Notes: generated from the sequence alone by a model not told the origin. Counted from the stretch's first letter, positions 1 to 5,436 are shown. The stretch: 6,302 bases of DNA from Actinomycetota bacterium (GCA_030839105.1 JAUZEI010000224.1:1-6302), one strand, 5' to 3'. A program made the numbers and translations.

Positions 1-636
1 CCAGCGCCACCACGATTCCTCGTCGGGAAAGAGCACCGACACCGACTCGGCCATCGGTGGGTCCAGGAAGAGGCCGGCCGACGCGGCCAGCTCGGCCATA
101 TCGTCGAACGGCGGCATCGCCGCGCCGCCCACGTGTGCTTCGGACACGAGGCCGTATCGCTTGCACAGCTCCCCGAAGAAGTCCCAGTCGCGTCCTCCGC
201 CCATCGGCACACTCGTCACCAGGCGCCCACCGTCGCGCAGGACACGCCGCACCTCGGGCAGCGCGCGCTCGGGCCGGAGGAACCCGAGGCCGAATCCGCA
301 CACGACCACGTCGACGCTCGCGGAGTCGATGTCGAGCGCTTCGCCGTCGCCTACCTGCACTGCGACGTTTGCGAGGCCGGCACCGGCCGCGGCGGCGCGG
401 GCCGCATCGACCATCTCCGGGACGATGTCGACCCCCACGACCCGACCTCGGTCGCCCACCGCCCGCGCGGCCGGGATCAGCGTGGCCCCCTTCCCGCACG
501 CGACGTCGAGCACCTCCTGTCCCGCTCGCAGACCGGCCCGCGCCACGATCCGTTCACCCATCAGCCCGAAGTACGGCACCTCGGTCTCGTACGTCCCGGC
601 GGCCCGCGCCCAGAATGCAGCGACTGCCTCGTCCAT
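1..636 (-). CDS. Class I SAM-dependent methyltransferase (partial, 3' end outside window)
   Basis: The gene reads from an ATG at 636 to the left edge without a stop, giving the first 212 residues; the C-terminus is missing. The SAM-binding motif I is visible as EVLDVACGKG (residues 41-50). The acidic end of strand 2 follows as VVGVDIVPEMV (66-76), and the segment FLRPERALPEVRRVLRDGG (119-137) is the usual post-motif region of UbiE/Methyltransf_11 enzymes. It is a soluble cytosolic enzyme that moves a methyl group from SAM to an unidentified small molecule; the fold does not tell the substrate. The start is chosen because a TACCGT box lies 7 bases upstream with no ribosome site, and the protein reads coherently from there. 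It is divergent from the fxsA-family gene, separated by 53 bases. The methyltransferase fold is sure; a specific role such as quinone methylation is not supported. Confidence 0.88.
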   Translation of the reverse strand, partial: MDEAVAAFWARAAGTYETEVPYFGLMGERIVARAGLRAGQEVLDVACGKGATLIPAARAVGDRGRVVGVDIVPEMVDAARAAAAGAGLANVAVQVGDGEALDIDSASVDVVVCGFGLGFLRPERALPEVRRVLRDGGRLVTSVPMGGGRDWDFFGELCKRYGLVSEAHVGGAAMPPFDDMAELAASAGLFLDPPMAESVSVLFPDEESWWRW

Positions 637-643
637 ACCGGAA

Positions 644-649
644 ACGGTA
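644..649 (-). promoter_or_regulatory. Putative -10 box TACCGT of the methyltransferase gene
   Basis: On the minus strand TACCGT is followed by seven bases and then the ATG at 636. This fits the actinobacterial TANNNT -10 element with transcription starting at or next to the start codon (leaderless). No clear -35 element is visible. Position is read from the sequence; function is inferred. Confidence 0.5.
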
Positions 650-677
650 CGCGAACTCGGCCACGCGCCGCCGTCGC

Positions 678-683
678 TACGAT
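678..683 (+). promoter_or_regulatory. Putative -10 box TACGAT of the fxsA-family gene
   Basis: TACGAT is followed by exactly six bases and then GTG at 690. No Shine-Dalgarno sequence lies between, so the transcript would begin at the start codon. The box supports choosing GTG 690 over the many upstream in-frame codons. No convincing -35 element is seen. Confidence 0.55.
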
Positions 684-689
684 TCCGAC

Positions 690-1115
690 GTGGCGATCTT
701 CGCGCTGCTCTTCATCGTCATCCCGTTGGTCGAGATCTACGTCGCGGTGCAGGTTGGCCATGCCATCGGCGCGCTGAACACCGTCGGCTTGTTGTTGTTG
801 CTCTCGCTGTCCGGAGTGTGGCTCACGAAGATCGCCGGCTTCGGTGTCATCTCCCGGATCCGCCGGCAGTTGCAAGCCGGGAACATGCCGACCAACGAGC
901 TGATCGACGGCGCGCTCGTCCTGGCGGGCGGTGTGCTGTTGATCGTGCCGGGATTCATCACCGCGGTGATCGGGCTGTTGCTGCTGTTCCCGCCGACGCG
1001 CGTCCTCGCCCGCGGAACGGCGAAGCGCCGGTTCCAGGGTCGCGTCAGATACATCGACGGTGGTCCTCACGGCGGCCATCACCTCGACGGCCCGGACGAC
1101 ATCATCGACGTCTAG
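690..1115 (+). CDS. fxsA: FxsA family membrane protein
   Basis: A 141-residue protein read from GTG 690. It has the FxsA-type layout: an N-terminal membrane segment with the polar interruption PLVEIY (residues 12-17), a second hydrophobic stretch (about 31-48), a polar cytoplasmic loop, and a long C-terminal hydrophobic segment (about 74-101) containing GGVLLIVPGFITAVIG. That last motif and the following LLLFPPTR are characteristic of the family. E. coli FxsA is an inner-membrane protein whose overproduction relieves exclusion of phage T7 by the F plasmid; its normal role is unknown. The tail here (124-140) is rich in Gly, His and Asp (GGPHGGHH, then an acidic end), likely disordered. The reading frame stays open well upstream, but that part is Arg/Pro-rich and antisense to the methyltransferase, so I exclude it. 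Its 3' end converges on the zinc-ribbon gene. Confidence 0.88.
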   Translation: MAIFALLFIVIPLVEIYVAVQVGHAIGALNTVGLLLLLSLSGVWLTKIAGFGVISRIRRQLQAGNMPTNELIDGALVLAGGVLLIVPGFITAVIGLLLLFPPTRVLARGTAKRRFQGRVRYIDGGPHGGHHLDGPDDIIDV

Positions 1116-1117
1116 AC

Positions 1118-1135
1118 CGGCGCCCGACGTCGCCG
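1118..1135. terminator. Possible short hairpin between convergent genes
   Basis: The 30-base gap between the converging fxsA-family and zinc-ribbon genes holds CGGCG, an eight-base loop, then CGCCG, a perfect five-pair stem. It is symmetric, so it could act on either strand. There is no T-run, so it is not a classical intrinsic terminator, and five pairs can occur by chance in DNA this GC-rich. Confidence 0.28.
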
Positions 1136-1145
1136 AGATCGTGGC

Positions 1146-1304
1146 CTAGTACGGCCCGTCACAACACGAGTCGCGCCAACCGCAGGCCGGGCACCGGTAA
1201 TGCGCGTGCTCCCGTCGCATCTCGATGCCGCACATGTAACACATCACCGAAAGATCGCATGCTCGAGCGAGTCTCTCGGCCGCATCGACCACGTCCTCTG
1301 CCAC
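1146..1304 (-). CDS. Small zinc-ribbon protein
   Basis: With GTG 1304 as the start this is a 52-residue protein: a probable amphipathic helix (about residues 2-18), then two CxxC knuckles, CYMC (22-25) and CPAC (38-41), twelve residues apart. Two histidines (33, 35) lie between the knuckles and a CC pair (47-48) near the end. The knuckles strongly suggest a rubredoxin-like zinc ribbon binding one metal ion; a structural or nucleic-acid/protein-binding role is possible, but no function is known to me. The start is uncertain. GTG 1304 has a TAGCGT box eight bases upstream, whereas ATG 1244 or GTG 1247 would leave only the 32-33 residue ribbon. Codons before 1244 (AGA, CGA, GCA, CTT) are less GC-biased than those of neighbouring genes, which weakens the longer form. 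It lies 11 bases after the eIF-2B-like gene on the same strand. Confidence 0.62.
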   Translation of the reverse strand: MAEDVVDAAERLARACDLSVMCYMCGIEMRREHAHYRCPACGWRDSCCDGPY

Positions 1305-1312
1305 GAATGTGA

Positions 1313-1318
1313 ACGCTA
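1313..1318 (-). promoter_or_regulatory. Putative -10 box TAGCGT of the zinc-ribbon gene, overlapping upstream stop
   Basis: On the minus strand TAGCGT is followed by eight bases and then GTG 1304. Its first three bases are the TAG stop of the eIF-2B-like gene. The match to TANNNT and the spacing agree with the other genes here; it is the weakest of the set because the start codon itself is uncertain. Confidence 0.38.
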
Positions 1319-2116
1319 ATTGAGGGGACGCAGCAGTTCGGGGACCACCGGCGAATCGATGCGGGCCGTCGCGTCCGACGGCCGCTCGAGGCCCCGGGGG
1401 CCGGCCAGTCGGTCGAACCGTTGCAGCGAGATCTCCTCGAACATCGCGTCGTCGGACAACGATGAGGCGACCATGTCGTAGACGCGGGCCGGCAGCACCC
1501 GCCCGACACCTCCGACGAGCCACACCTCGCGCCGGGTGTCCGTACCGATCTCCTGCAGCACCTCGTCGGTACCCAGCGGAACCAGCGCGCGCTCGGGGCC
1601 GATCGCGGTCGCCGATATCAGGAGCCGAGATGCGCGTTCGAGGACGGGATCCCACGGGTCGACGACGCGCACCGCGTGATCACTGCGGCGGCGCCGAAGT
1701 GCGGCGACCGGATCATCGCCGCCGACGCGCACGGCGACCGCATCGATATCGAAGCGCTCCAGCAGCGCGTCGTCGATCGTCGAGGTGTAGCCCACGACGG
1801 CGACGACCTCGCCTTCGTCCAGAAGCGGGAGCGTGGCGCCCAGCCGGTCGCCGGTGCGATCCGCCTCGAGCTCGCGCACCGCGAGGTGTGCGGCCGCGGC
1901 CGGGTCGGCGGCGGCGAGGATGCGGGAGCACACCCACCACAACGCGCCGTGCGCGCGGTGGTGGGCGAGCACGCGCCGACACGCCACGACGAGCGACGCG
2001 GGTTCGTCGGCGAATCCGGCGAGCGCGTCGGCCGCGGCCGCGGCCAGGGTGTCGTCGTCGAGATTGCGGCGGGTGACCGAGCGCAGGCGCTCCGCGGGTG
2101 TGACCTCGCCCCACAT
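1316..2116 (-). CDS. Diverged eIF-2B-like (ISOCOT-fold) protein
   Basis: A 266-residue soluble protein with no clear assigned function. The N-terminal half is an Ala-rich helical region (about 20-85). The centre and C-terminal half resemble a degenerate eIF-2B alpha/MtnA-type domain. EGEVVAVVGYTSTIDDALLE (101-120) sits where that family has its strand-plus-helix 'hS.Sstv..aL' motif. LLISATAIGPERALVPLGTDEV (165-186) corresponds to the 'GAdaI...G.v.NkiGT' region, and EVWLVGGVGRVLP (197-209) to the strand after it. Bacterial relatives include methylthioribose-1-phosphate isomerase, but the family's 'GAD' aspartate is replaced here (SATAIG), so isomerase activity is doubtful. It starts at ATG 2116, 12 bases after the SCP2-like gene, with its own TAGGAT box. 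The family call rests on my reading of motif order, not a search; a different alpha/beta fold remains possible. Confidence 0.6.
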   Translation of the reverse strand: MWGEVTPAERLRSVTRRNLDDDTLAAAAADALAGFADEPASLVVACRRVLAHHRAHGALWWVCSRILAAADPAAAAHLAVRELEADRTGDRLGATLPLLDEGEVVAVVGYTSTIDDALLERFDIDAVAVRVGGDDPVAALRRRRSDHAVRVVDPWDPVLERASRLLISATAIGPERALVPLGTDEVLQEIGTDTRREVWLVGGVGRVLPARVYDMVASSLSDDAMFEEISLQRFDRLAGPRGLERPSDATARIDSPVVPELLRPLN

Positions 2117-2125
2117 GATGCGCGG

Positions 2126-2131
2126 ATCCTA
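2126..2131 (-). promoter_or_regulatory. Putative -10 box TAGGAT of the eIF-2B-like gene, overlapping upstream stop
   Basis: On the minus strand TAGGAT is followed by nine bases and then ATG 2116. Its first three bases are the TAG stop codon of the SCP2-like gene. No Shine-Dalgarno sequence precedes the ATG, so a leaderless or very short-leader transcript is likely. Confidence 0.45.
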
Positions 2132-2557
2132 TGACGGGGAAGCGGAAGGGTAAGTCGTCGCAGCCCGCAACTCGGCCGTGGCGTCGTCGAGCGCGGCGAG
2201 GACCTCGGAACGGCGCACCAAGGCGTCGACGTTGCCGCCGAGACGGAGCCGGCCGTGGGCCAATGCGATCTGCGCGTTCTCCTGGCCGCGCGAGATGGCG
2301 ACCGCGGTCGGATAGTCCGTCGTCAGACGCACGTCGAACGGCGGCCCGGCCTCCTGCTCGATGCCGTCGCCCGGGGCGATCTCGGTGACGCTCGCCCCGT
2401 CGTCGCCGACCTGCATCCGGTAGCGCACCTCGCCGCGGCCCGGCACGCCCGACACGACCTGTTCGATCACGATCGGCGACAGCGCCGACACCGGAACCGC
2501 GTCGCGTAGGGCCCGGTCGAGCTCGCGCAGCCACATCTCCGACAGGAACTCCGGCAC
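2129..2557 (-). CDS. SCP2 sterol-binding domain-like protein
   Basis: A 142-residue single-domain protein starting at GTG 2557. The segment from about 74 to 115 shows the SCP2-like pattern: a strand with DVRLTTDYPTAVAI (75-88), then a helix with GQENAQIALAHGRLRLGG (91-108). The latter matches the family's 'G.....A.m.GklkikGd' signature, followed by an Asp/Leu helix. SCP2-type domains form a hydrophobic tunnel that binds lipids or other apolar ligands; many actinobacterial copies have unknown ligands. No signal peptide or membrane segment is seen, so it should be cytosolic. It is the first of three co-directional minus-strand genes and is divergent from the prenyl synthase gene, separated by 61 bases. 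That neighbour suggests a lipid or isoprenoid ligand, but this is only inference. The GTG start is supported by TACGCT six bases upstream. Confidence 0.72.
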   Translation of the reverse strand: MPEFLSEMWLRELDRALRDAVPVSALSPIVIEQVVSGVPGRGEVRYRMQVGDDGASVTEIAPGDGIEQEAGPPFDVRLTTDYPTAVAISRGQENAQIALAHGRLRLGGNVDALVRRSEVLAALDDATAELRAATTYPSASPS

Positions 2558-2563
2558 GGCCGC

Positions 2564-2569
2564 AGCGTA
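2564..2569 (-). promoter_or_regulatory. Putative -10 box TACGCT of the SCP2-like gene
   Basis: On the minus strand TACGCT is followed by exactly six bases and GTG 2557. This mirrors the box for the divergent prenyl synthase gene in the same 61-base gap. No Shine-Dalgarno or clear -35 is visible. Confidence 0.5.
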
Positions 2570-2606
2570 GGCGGCAAGCGTTCCGATTCTGCCGCCCGGC
2601 CGCGAC

Positions 2607-2612
2607 TACCGT
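2607..2612 (+). promoter_or_regulatory. Putative -10 box TACCGT of the prenyl synthase gene
   Basis: TACCGT is followed by exactly six bases and ATG 2619, with no ribosome-binding sequence in between, as expected for a leaderless mRNA. The same hexamer precedes the methyltransferase gene on the other strand. Confidence 0.52.
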
Positions 2613-2618
2613 CGGCTC

Positions 2619-3692
2619 ATGACCTCGACCGGGCCGAAGGAGGCACTGTTCCCTCCGGCGCTGGTCCCGTTCGCGGCGCGCGTCGAACGCAGGATCGACG
2701 ATCTGCTCGTCTCCGAGCTCGTGCGTTGGAAGGCCGTCGACGAACGGCTCGCCGACCCGATCGAAGCGTTGCGCGACTTCGTGGCGAACGGCGGCAAGCG
2801 CCTGCGGCCGGCGTTCTGTTACTGCGCGTTCATCGGCGCGAACGGCGACGCGAGTGACACGCGCGTGGTCGACGCGGCCGCCGCGCTCGAGCTCGTACAC
2901 ACGTTCGCACTCGCGCATGACGACGTGATGGACGGTTCGGAGATGCGCCGCGGGAACGAGTCGGTTCACGCGCGCTTTGCCCGACAGCACGTCGACGCCG
3001 ACTGGCGGGGCGAACCTCGTCGATTCGGCGAAGGCATGGCGATACTCGTCGGCGATTTCGCGTTCACCTACGCCGACGTGTTGATGCGCGGGATGCCCGA
3101 CGCCGCCCACGTCGTGTACGACGAGTTGCGCGTCGAGCTCTGCGTCGGCCAGTCGCTCGACCTCTCCGGGACGGCGACCGCGTGTACGGAAGCCGGTCTC
3201 GCGAACCGGATCGCCGTGTACAAGTCGGGCAAGTACACCGTCGAGCGGCCGCTGCATCTCGGTGCCGCGTTGGCTGACGGACTCGCGCCGCTCGGGCCGT
3301 CGCTCTCCGCGATCGGGCTTCCCCTCGGCCACGCGTTCCAACTCCGCGACGACGTGCTCGGCGCGTTCGGCGACGTCGAGGTGACGGGCAAGCCCGTGGG
3401 TGACGATCTGCGGGAGGGAAAGCCAACGCCACTGGTCGCGCTCGCGTTCGCGCGTGCCGGAACCGACGACCGCGCGCTGCTGGAGCACCTCGGGGATCCC
3501 GACCTCTCGGTCGCCGACATTCGCCTGCTGCAGGACTTGTTCGTGCGAACCGGGGCGCTCGAGCAGATCGAAGCCGATATCGAGCGGCTCGTCGCCGAGG
3601 CCCGCGATGCGCTCGCCGCGGCTCCGATTGCCGACGTGGCGCGCTCCTGGCTCGACGAGCTCGCCGCCTACGTCGCCTGGCGGGACCGATAA
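2619..3692 (+). CDS. Polyprenyl (probably geranylgeranyl) diphosphate synthase
   Basis: A 357-residue trans-isoprenyl diphosphate synthase. It condenses isopentenyl diphosphate with an allylic diphosphate in the cytosol to make linear prenyl diphosphates for carotenoids, quinones or lipids. Visible motifs are GGKRLRP (58-64), which binds diphosphate; the first Asp-rich motif DDVMD (101-105) followed by RR (110-111); YKSGKYT (201-207); and the second Asp-rich region FQLRDDVLGAFGD (240-252) with GKPVGDDLREGKPT (257-270) after it. The second motif is DDVLG rather than DDxxD, a form I recall from actinobacterial IdsA/CrtE-type enzymes. Phe96, five residues before the first motif, is where archaeal GGPP synthases carry the aromatic that limits chain length, so a C20 product is likely. 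Length is normal for the family. ATG 2619 is supported by TACCGT six bases upstream. The ABC ATPase gene follows after 37 bases. Confidence 0.93.
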   Translation: MTSTGPKEALFPPALVPFAARVERRIDDLLVSELVRWKAVDERLADPIEALRDFVANGGKRLRPAFCYCAFIGANGDASDTRVVDAAAALELVHTFALAHDDVMDGSEMRRGNESVHARFARQHVDADWRGEPRRFGEGMAILVGDFAFTYADVLMRGMPDAAHVVYDELRVELCVGQSLDLSGTATACTEAGLANRIAVYKSGKYTVERPLHLGAALADGLAPLGPSLSAIGLPLGHAFQLRDDVLGAFGDVEVTGKPVGDDLREGKPTPLVALAFARAGTDDRALLEHLGDPDLSVADIRLLQDLFVRTGALEQIEADIERLVAEARDALAAAPIADVARSWLDELAAYVAWRDR

Positions 3693-3714
3693 CCGGCTGT
3701 TCCGCCGCCACTCG

Positions 3715-3720
3715 TAGACT
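3715..3720 (+). promoter_or_regulatory. Putative -10 box TAGACT of the ABC transporter operon
   Basis: TAGACT lies nine bases before ATG 3730, inside the 37-base gap after the prenyl synthase. There is no Shine-Dalgarno sequence before the ATG. It suggests the transporter genes have their own promoter in addition to any read-through. Confidence 0.47.
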
Positions 3721-3729
3721 CCGATCGCC

Positions 3730-4680
3730 ATGTCAGCCGCCGCCTCCGACCCGGCCATTTCCGTCGCGGGGCTCGTGAAGCACTACGGCCCGACCAAGGC
3801 CGTCGACGGATTGTCGTTCGACGTCGCCCGGGGAGAGGTGTTCGGGCTCCTCGGTCCGAACGGGGCGGGCAAGACGACGACGGTCGAGACCCTCGAGGGC
3901 TACCGCGATCCCGATGCCGGCACCGTGCGCGTGCTCGGACTCGATCCGGTGCGCAACGCCCCCGCACTTCGCCCGCGCATCGGCGTGATGCTCCAAGAGG
4001 GCGGGCTGTACCCCGGTCTGAAACCCCTCGAGCTCCTCCGTCTCTTCGCCGCGTATTACGACGACGCGGAGTCGCCCGAGTCACTGCTCGACACGGTTGG
4101 TCTGCGCGACGCGGCCAATACCTCGGTGCGCCGGCTTTCCGGAGGTCAGAAGCAGCGACTCTCTCTCGCCGCCGCGCTCATCGGACGGCCCGAGGTCGTG
4201 TTCCTCGACGAACCAACGGCCGGGATGGATCCGCACGCCCGCGCCACGACGTGGCAACTCGTCCGCGACCTCCGCGATCGGGGCGTGACCGTGTTGCTCA
4301 CGACCCACGCAATGGACGAAGCGGAACAGCTCTGCGACCGGGTCGCCATCGTCACCGGCGGCAAGCTCGCGGCGCTCGGTTCGCCGGCGGAGCTCACCCG
4401 GCACGCGGTCTCCGACGAGATCTGGTTCGCGGCCGCACCCGGGCTCGACGTGCTCGCGATAGGGCGGGCGCTCGGTCTCGGCGGTGACGGTGTGGTCGAG
4501 GATCGCGTCGTCGAGGATCGCCCGGGCGAGTACGTCATCCGCGCGCCCGGGACCCCCGAACGGATCGCCGATCTCGCGTGCTTCCTACGCGACGAGAACG
4601 TCACGCTCGCGGCTCTGCAGGCCGGACGGCGCTCCCTGGAAGAGGTCTTCCTGCAGATCACCGCCGAAGAGGCGCGCTGA
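3730..4680 (+). CDS. ABC transporter ATP-binding protein (DrrA/CcmA type)
   Basis: A 316-residue nucleotide-binding subunit of an ABC-2 type exporter. All ATPase motifs are intact: Walker A GPNGAGKTT (42-50), Q-loop MLQEGG (87-92), signature LSGGQ (136-140), Walker B VVFLDEP (156-162) with catalytic Glu161, D-loop AGMD (164-167) and the H-loop His193 in TTHAMDEAEQ (191-200). After the ATPase core comes an extra C-terminal domain (about 225-316) ending in SLEEVFLQIT, typical of DrrA-like subunits of drug, lipid and polymer exporters. It would act on the inner face of the membrane with the permease encoded next, whose GTG begins two bases after this gene's stop. A 15-base tandem duplication gives VVEDR twice (255-264) in the C-terminal domain. 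Substrate cannot be read from the sequence. Confidence 0.95.
   Translation: MSAAASDPAISVAGLVKHYGPTKAVDGLSFDVARGEVFGLLGPNGAGKTTTVETLEGYRDPDAGTVRVLGLDPVRNAPALRPRIGVMLQEGGLYPGLKPLELLRLFAAYYDDAESPESLLDTVGLRDAANTSVRRLSGGQKQRLSLAAALIGRPEVVFLDEPTAGMDPHARATTWQLVRDLRDRGVTVLLTTHAMDEAEQLCDRVAIVTGGKLAALGSPAELTRHAVSDEIWFAAAPGLDVLAIGRALGLGGDGVVEDRVVEDRPGEYVIRAPGTPERIADLACFLRDENVTLAALQAGRRSLEEVFLQITAEEAR
4492..4521 (+). repeat. 15-base tandem duplication inside the ABC ATPase gene
   Basis: Two adjacent 15-base units differ at one base (GTG versus GTC in the first codon). They are in frame and encode VVEDR-VVEDR in the variable C-terminal domain, outside the ATPase motifs, so this is likely a harmless replication-slippage expansion. 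Confidence 0.7.
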
Positions 4681-4682
4681 CC

Positions 4683-5414
4683 GTGAAGACCGGAGCCCTC
4701 GCGGCGCAGACGCGCGCGGAGACGATCTTGCAGCTGCGCCGAGGTGAGAACCTGGTGGTCACGCTCGCGATCCCGCTCGGGATCCTGGTCTTCTTCGCCA
4801 AGATCGACAGCGTCACGACCGCCGGCTTCGCCCATCCGGTCGACTTCCTCGTTCCCGGTGTGCTGTCGCTCGCGGTGATGGCGTCCGCAATGGTGTCGCT
4901 CGGCATCGCCACCGGATTCGAACGGCGCTACGGCGTCCTGAAGCGTCTGGGCTCGACGCCGTTGTCGCGCGGCGGCCTGCTCATCTCCAAGACCGCGACC
5001 GTGCTCGGGCTCGAGATCCTGCAAATCCTGCTGGTGGTCGTCGTCGGCGTCGCGATCGGTTGGGACGTGCCGGCCGGGATCGTGCCCGCGGTCGGGTTGT
5101 TGCTGCTCGGGACCATCGCGTTCGCGGGTATCGGCATGCTCATGGCCGGGACTCTGCGCGCCGAGGCGAACCTCGCGGCCGCCAACGGCCTGTTCCTCGT
5201 GCTGCTCTTCCTCGGCGGCATGGCGTACCCGTTGGACAAGCTCCCGACTGCGCTGCAGGACTTCGCCAAGGCGCTGCCGGCGGCCGCGCTTTCCGAGACG
5301 GTTCGTTCCGTGCTGTCCGCGCACGCGTTCCCGACCGGCGAGTTGGCGGTACTGATCGCGTGGGCCGTCGGCGCTCCACTGCTCGCCGCCCGCTACTTCC
5401 GCTGGGAGGAATAG
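4683..5414 (+). CDS. ABC-2 type transporter permease
   Basis: A 243-residue integral membrane protein read from GTG 4683, two bases after the ATPase stop, so the two genes are surely one operon and probably translationally coupled. AAGAGG about 14 bases upstream is a weak ribosome-site candidate; no TANNNT box of the kind seen at the other genes is found here. Six hydrophobic segments are visible (about 24-40, 55-78, 105-127, 133-156, 164-182, 218-236). The cytoplasmic loop FERRYGVLKRLGSTPLSR (79-96) between the second and third segments is the conserved coupling region of ABC-2 permeases. The protein would form a homodimer with two copies of the ATPase and export an unknown substrate. Similar two-gene exporters lie near haem/cytochrome oxidase assembly genes in actinobacteria, which fits ctaB downstream here, though on the opposite strand. 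Confidence 0.93.
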   Translation: MKTGALAAQTRAETILQLRRGENLVVTLAIPLGILVFFAKIDSVTTAGFAHPVDFLVPGVLSLAVMASAMVSLGIATGFERRYGVLKRLGSTPLSRGGLLISKTATVLGLEILQILLVVVVGVAIGWDVPAGIVPAVGLLLLGTIAFAGIGMLMAGTLRAEANLAAANGLFLVLLFLGGMAYPLDKLPTALQDFAKALPAAALSETVRSVLSAHAFPTGELAVLIAWAVGAPLLAARYFRWEE

Positions 5415-5436
5415 CCGTCGGGCGTGCCTCCCGCGG
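5415..5436. terminator. Imperfect inverted repeat filling the convergent gap; possible bidirectional terminator
   Basis: The whole 22-base gap between the converging permease and thioredoxin-like genes can fold. CCGT pairs with GCGG (one G-T), a single C bulges, GGG pairs with CCC, and a seven-base loop remains. No T-run follows on either strand, so it is not a canonical intrinsic terminator, but the placement between two stop codons is suggestive. Confidence 0.33.

Noticed and set aside
57..689. An N-terminal extension of the fxsA-family protein by 211 residues.
   Set aside because: The extension is Arg/Pro-rich, antisense to the methyltransferase gene, and unlike any membrane protein; homologues of the family are about 140-180 residues, which fits GTG 690.
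690..1115. The fxsA-family gene as part of a phage-defence or phage-exclusion system.
   Set aside because: The phage link is an overexpression effect on T7 exclusion in E. coli. No nuclease, toxin, helicase or other defence gene lies nearby, and the family is widespread as an ordinary chromosomal gene.
1124..1300. Reading the zinc-ribbon frame as a longer protein of up to 169 residues starting near 1655.
   Set aside because: The upstream part lies inside the eIF-2B-like gene in another frame and is Arg/Gly/Pro-rich shadow sequence; only the region after 1304 reads as protein.
1713..3758. A 681-codon open frame on the minus strand, antisense to the prenyl synthase and out of frame with the SCP2-like and eIF-2B-like genes.
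   Set aside because: It runs across the opposite strand of a clearly real enzyme gene with all motifs intact, and across two other coding genes in a different frame. Its product is Arg-rich low-complexity sequence with no domain. Long antisense frames are common in GC-rich DNA.
4492..4521. The tandem 15-base repeat as a regulatory or phase-variable repeat.
   Set aside because: There are only two copies, the unit is a multiple of three so the frame would not change, and it falls in a variable domain. Simple slippage explains it.
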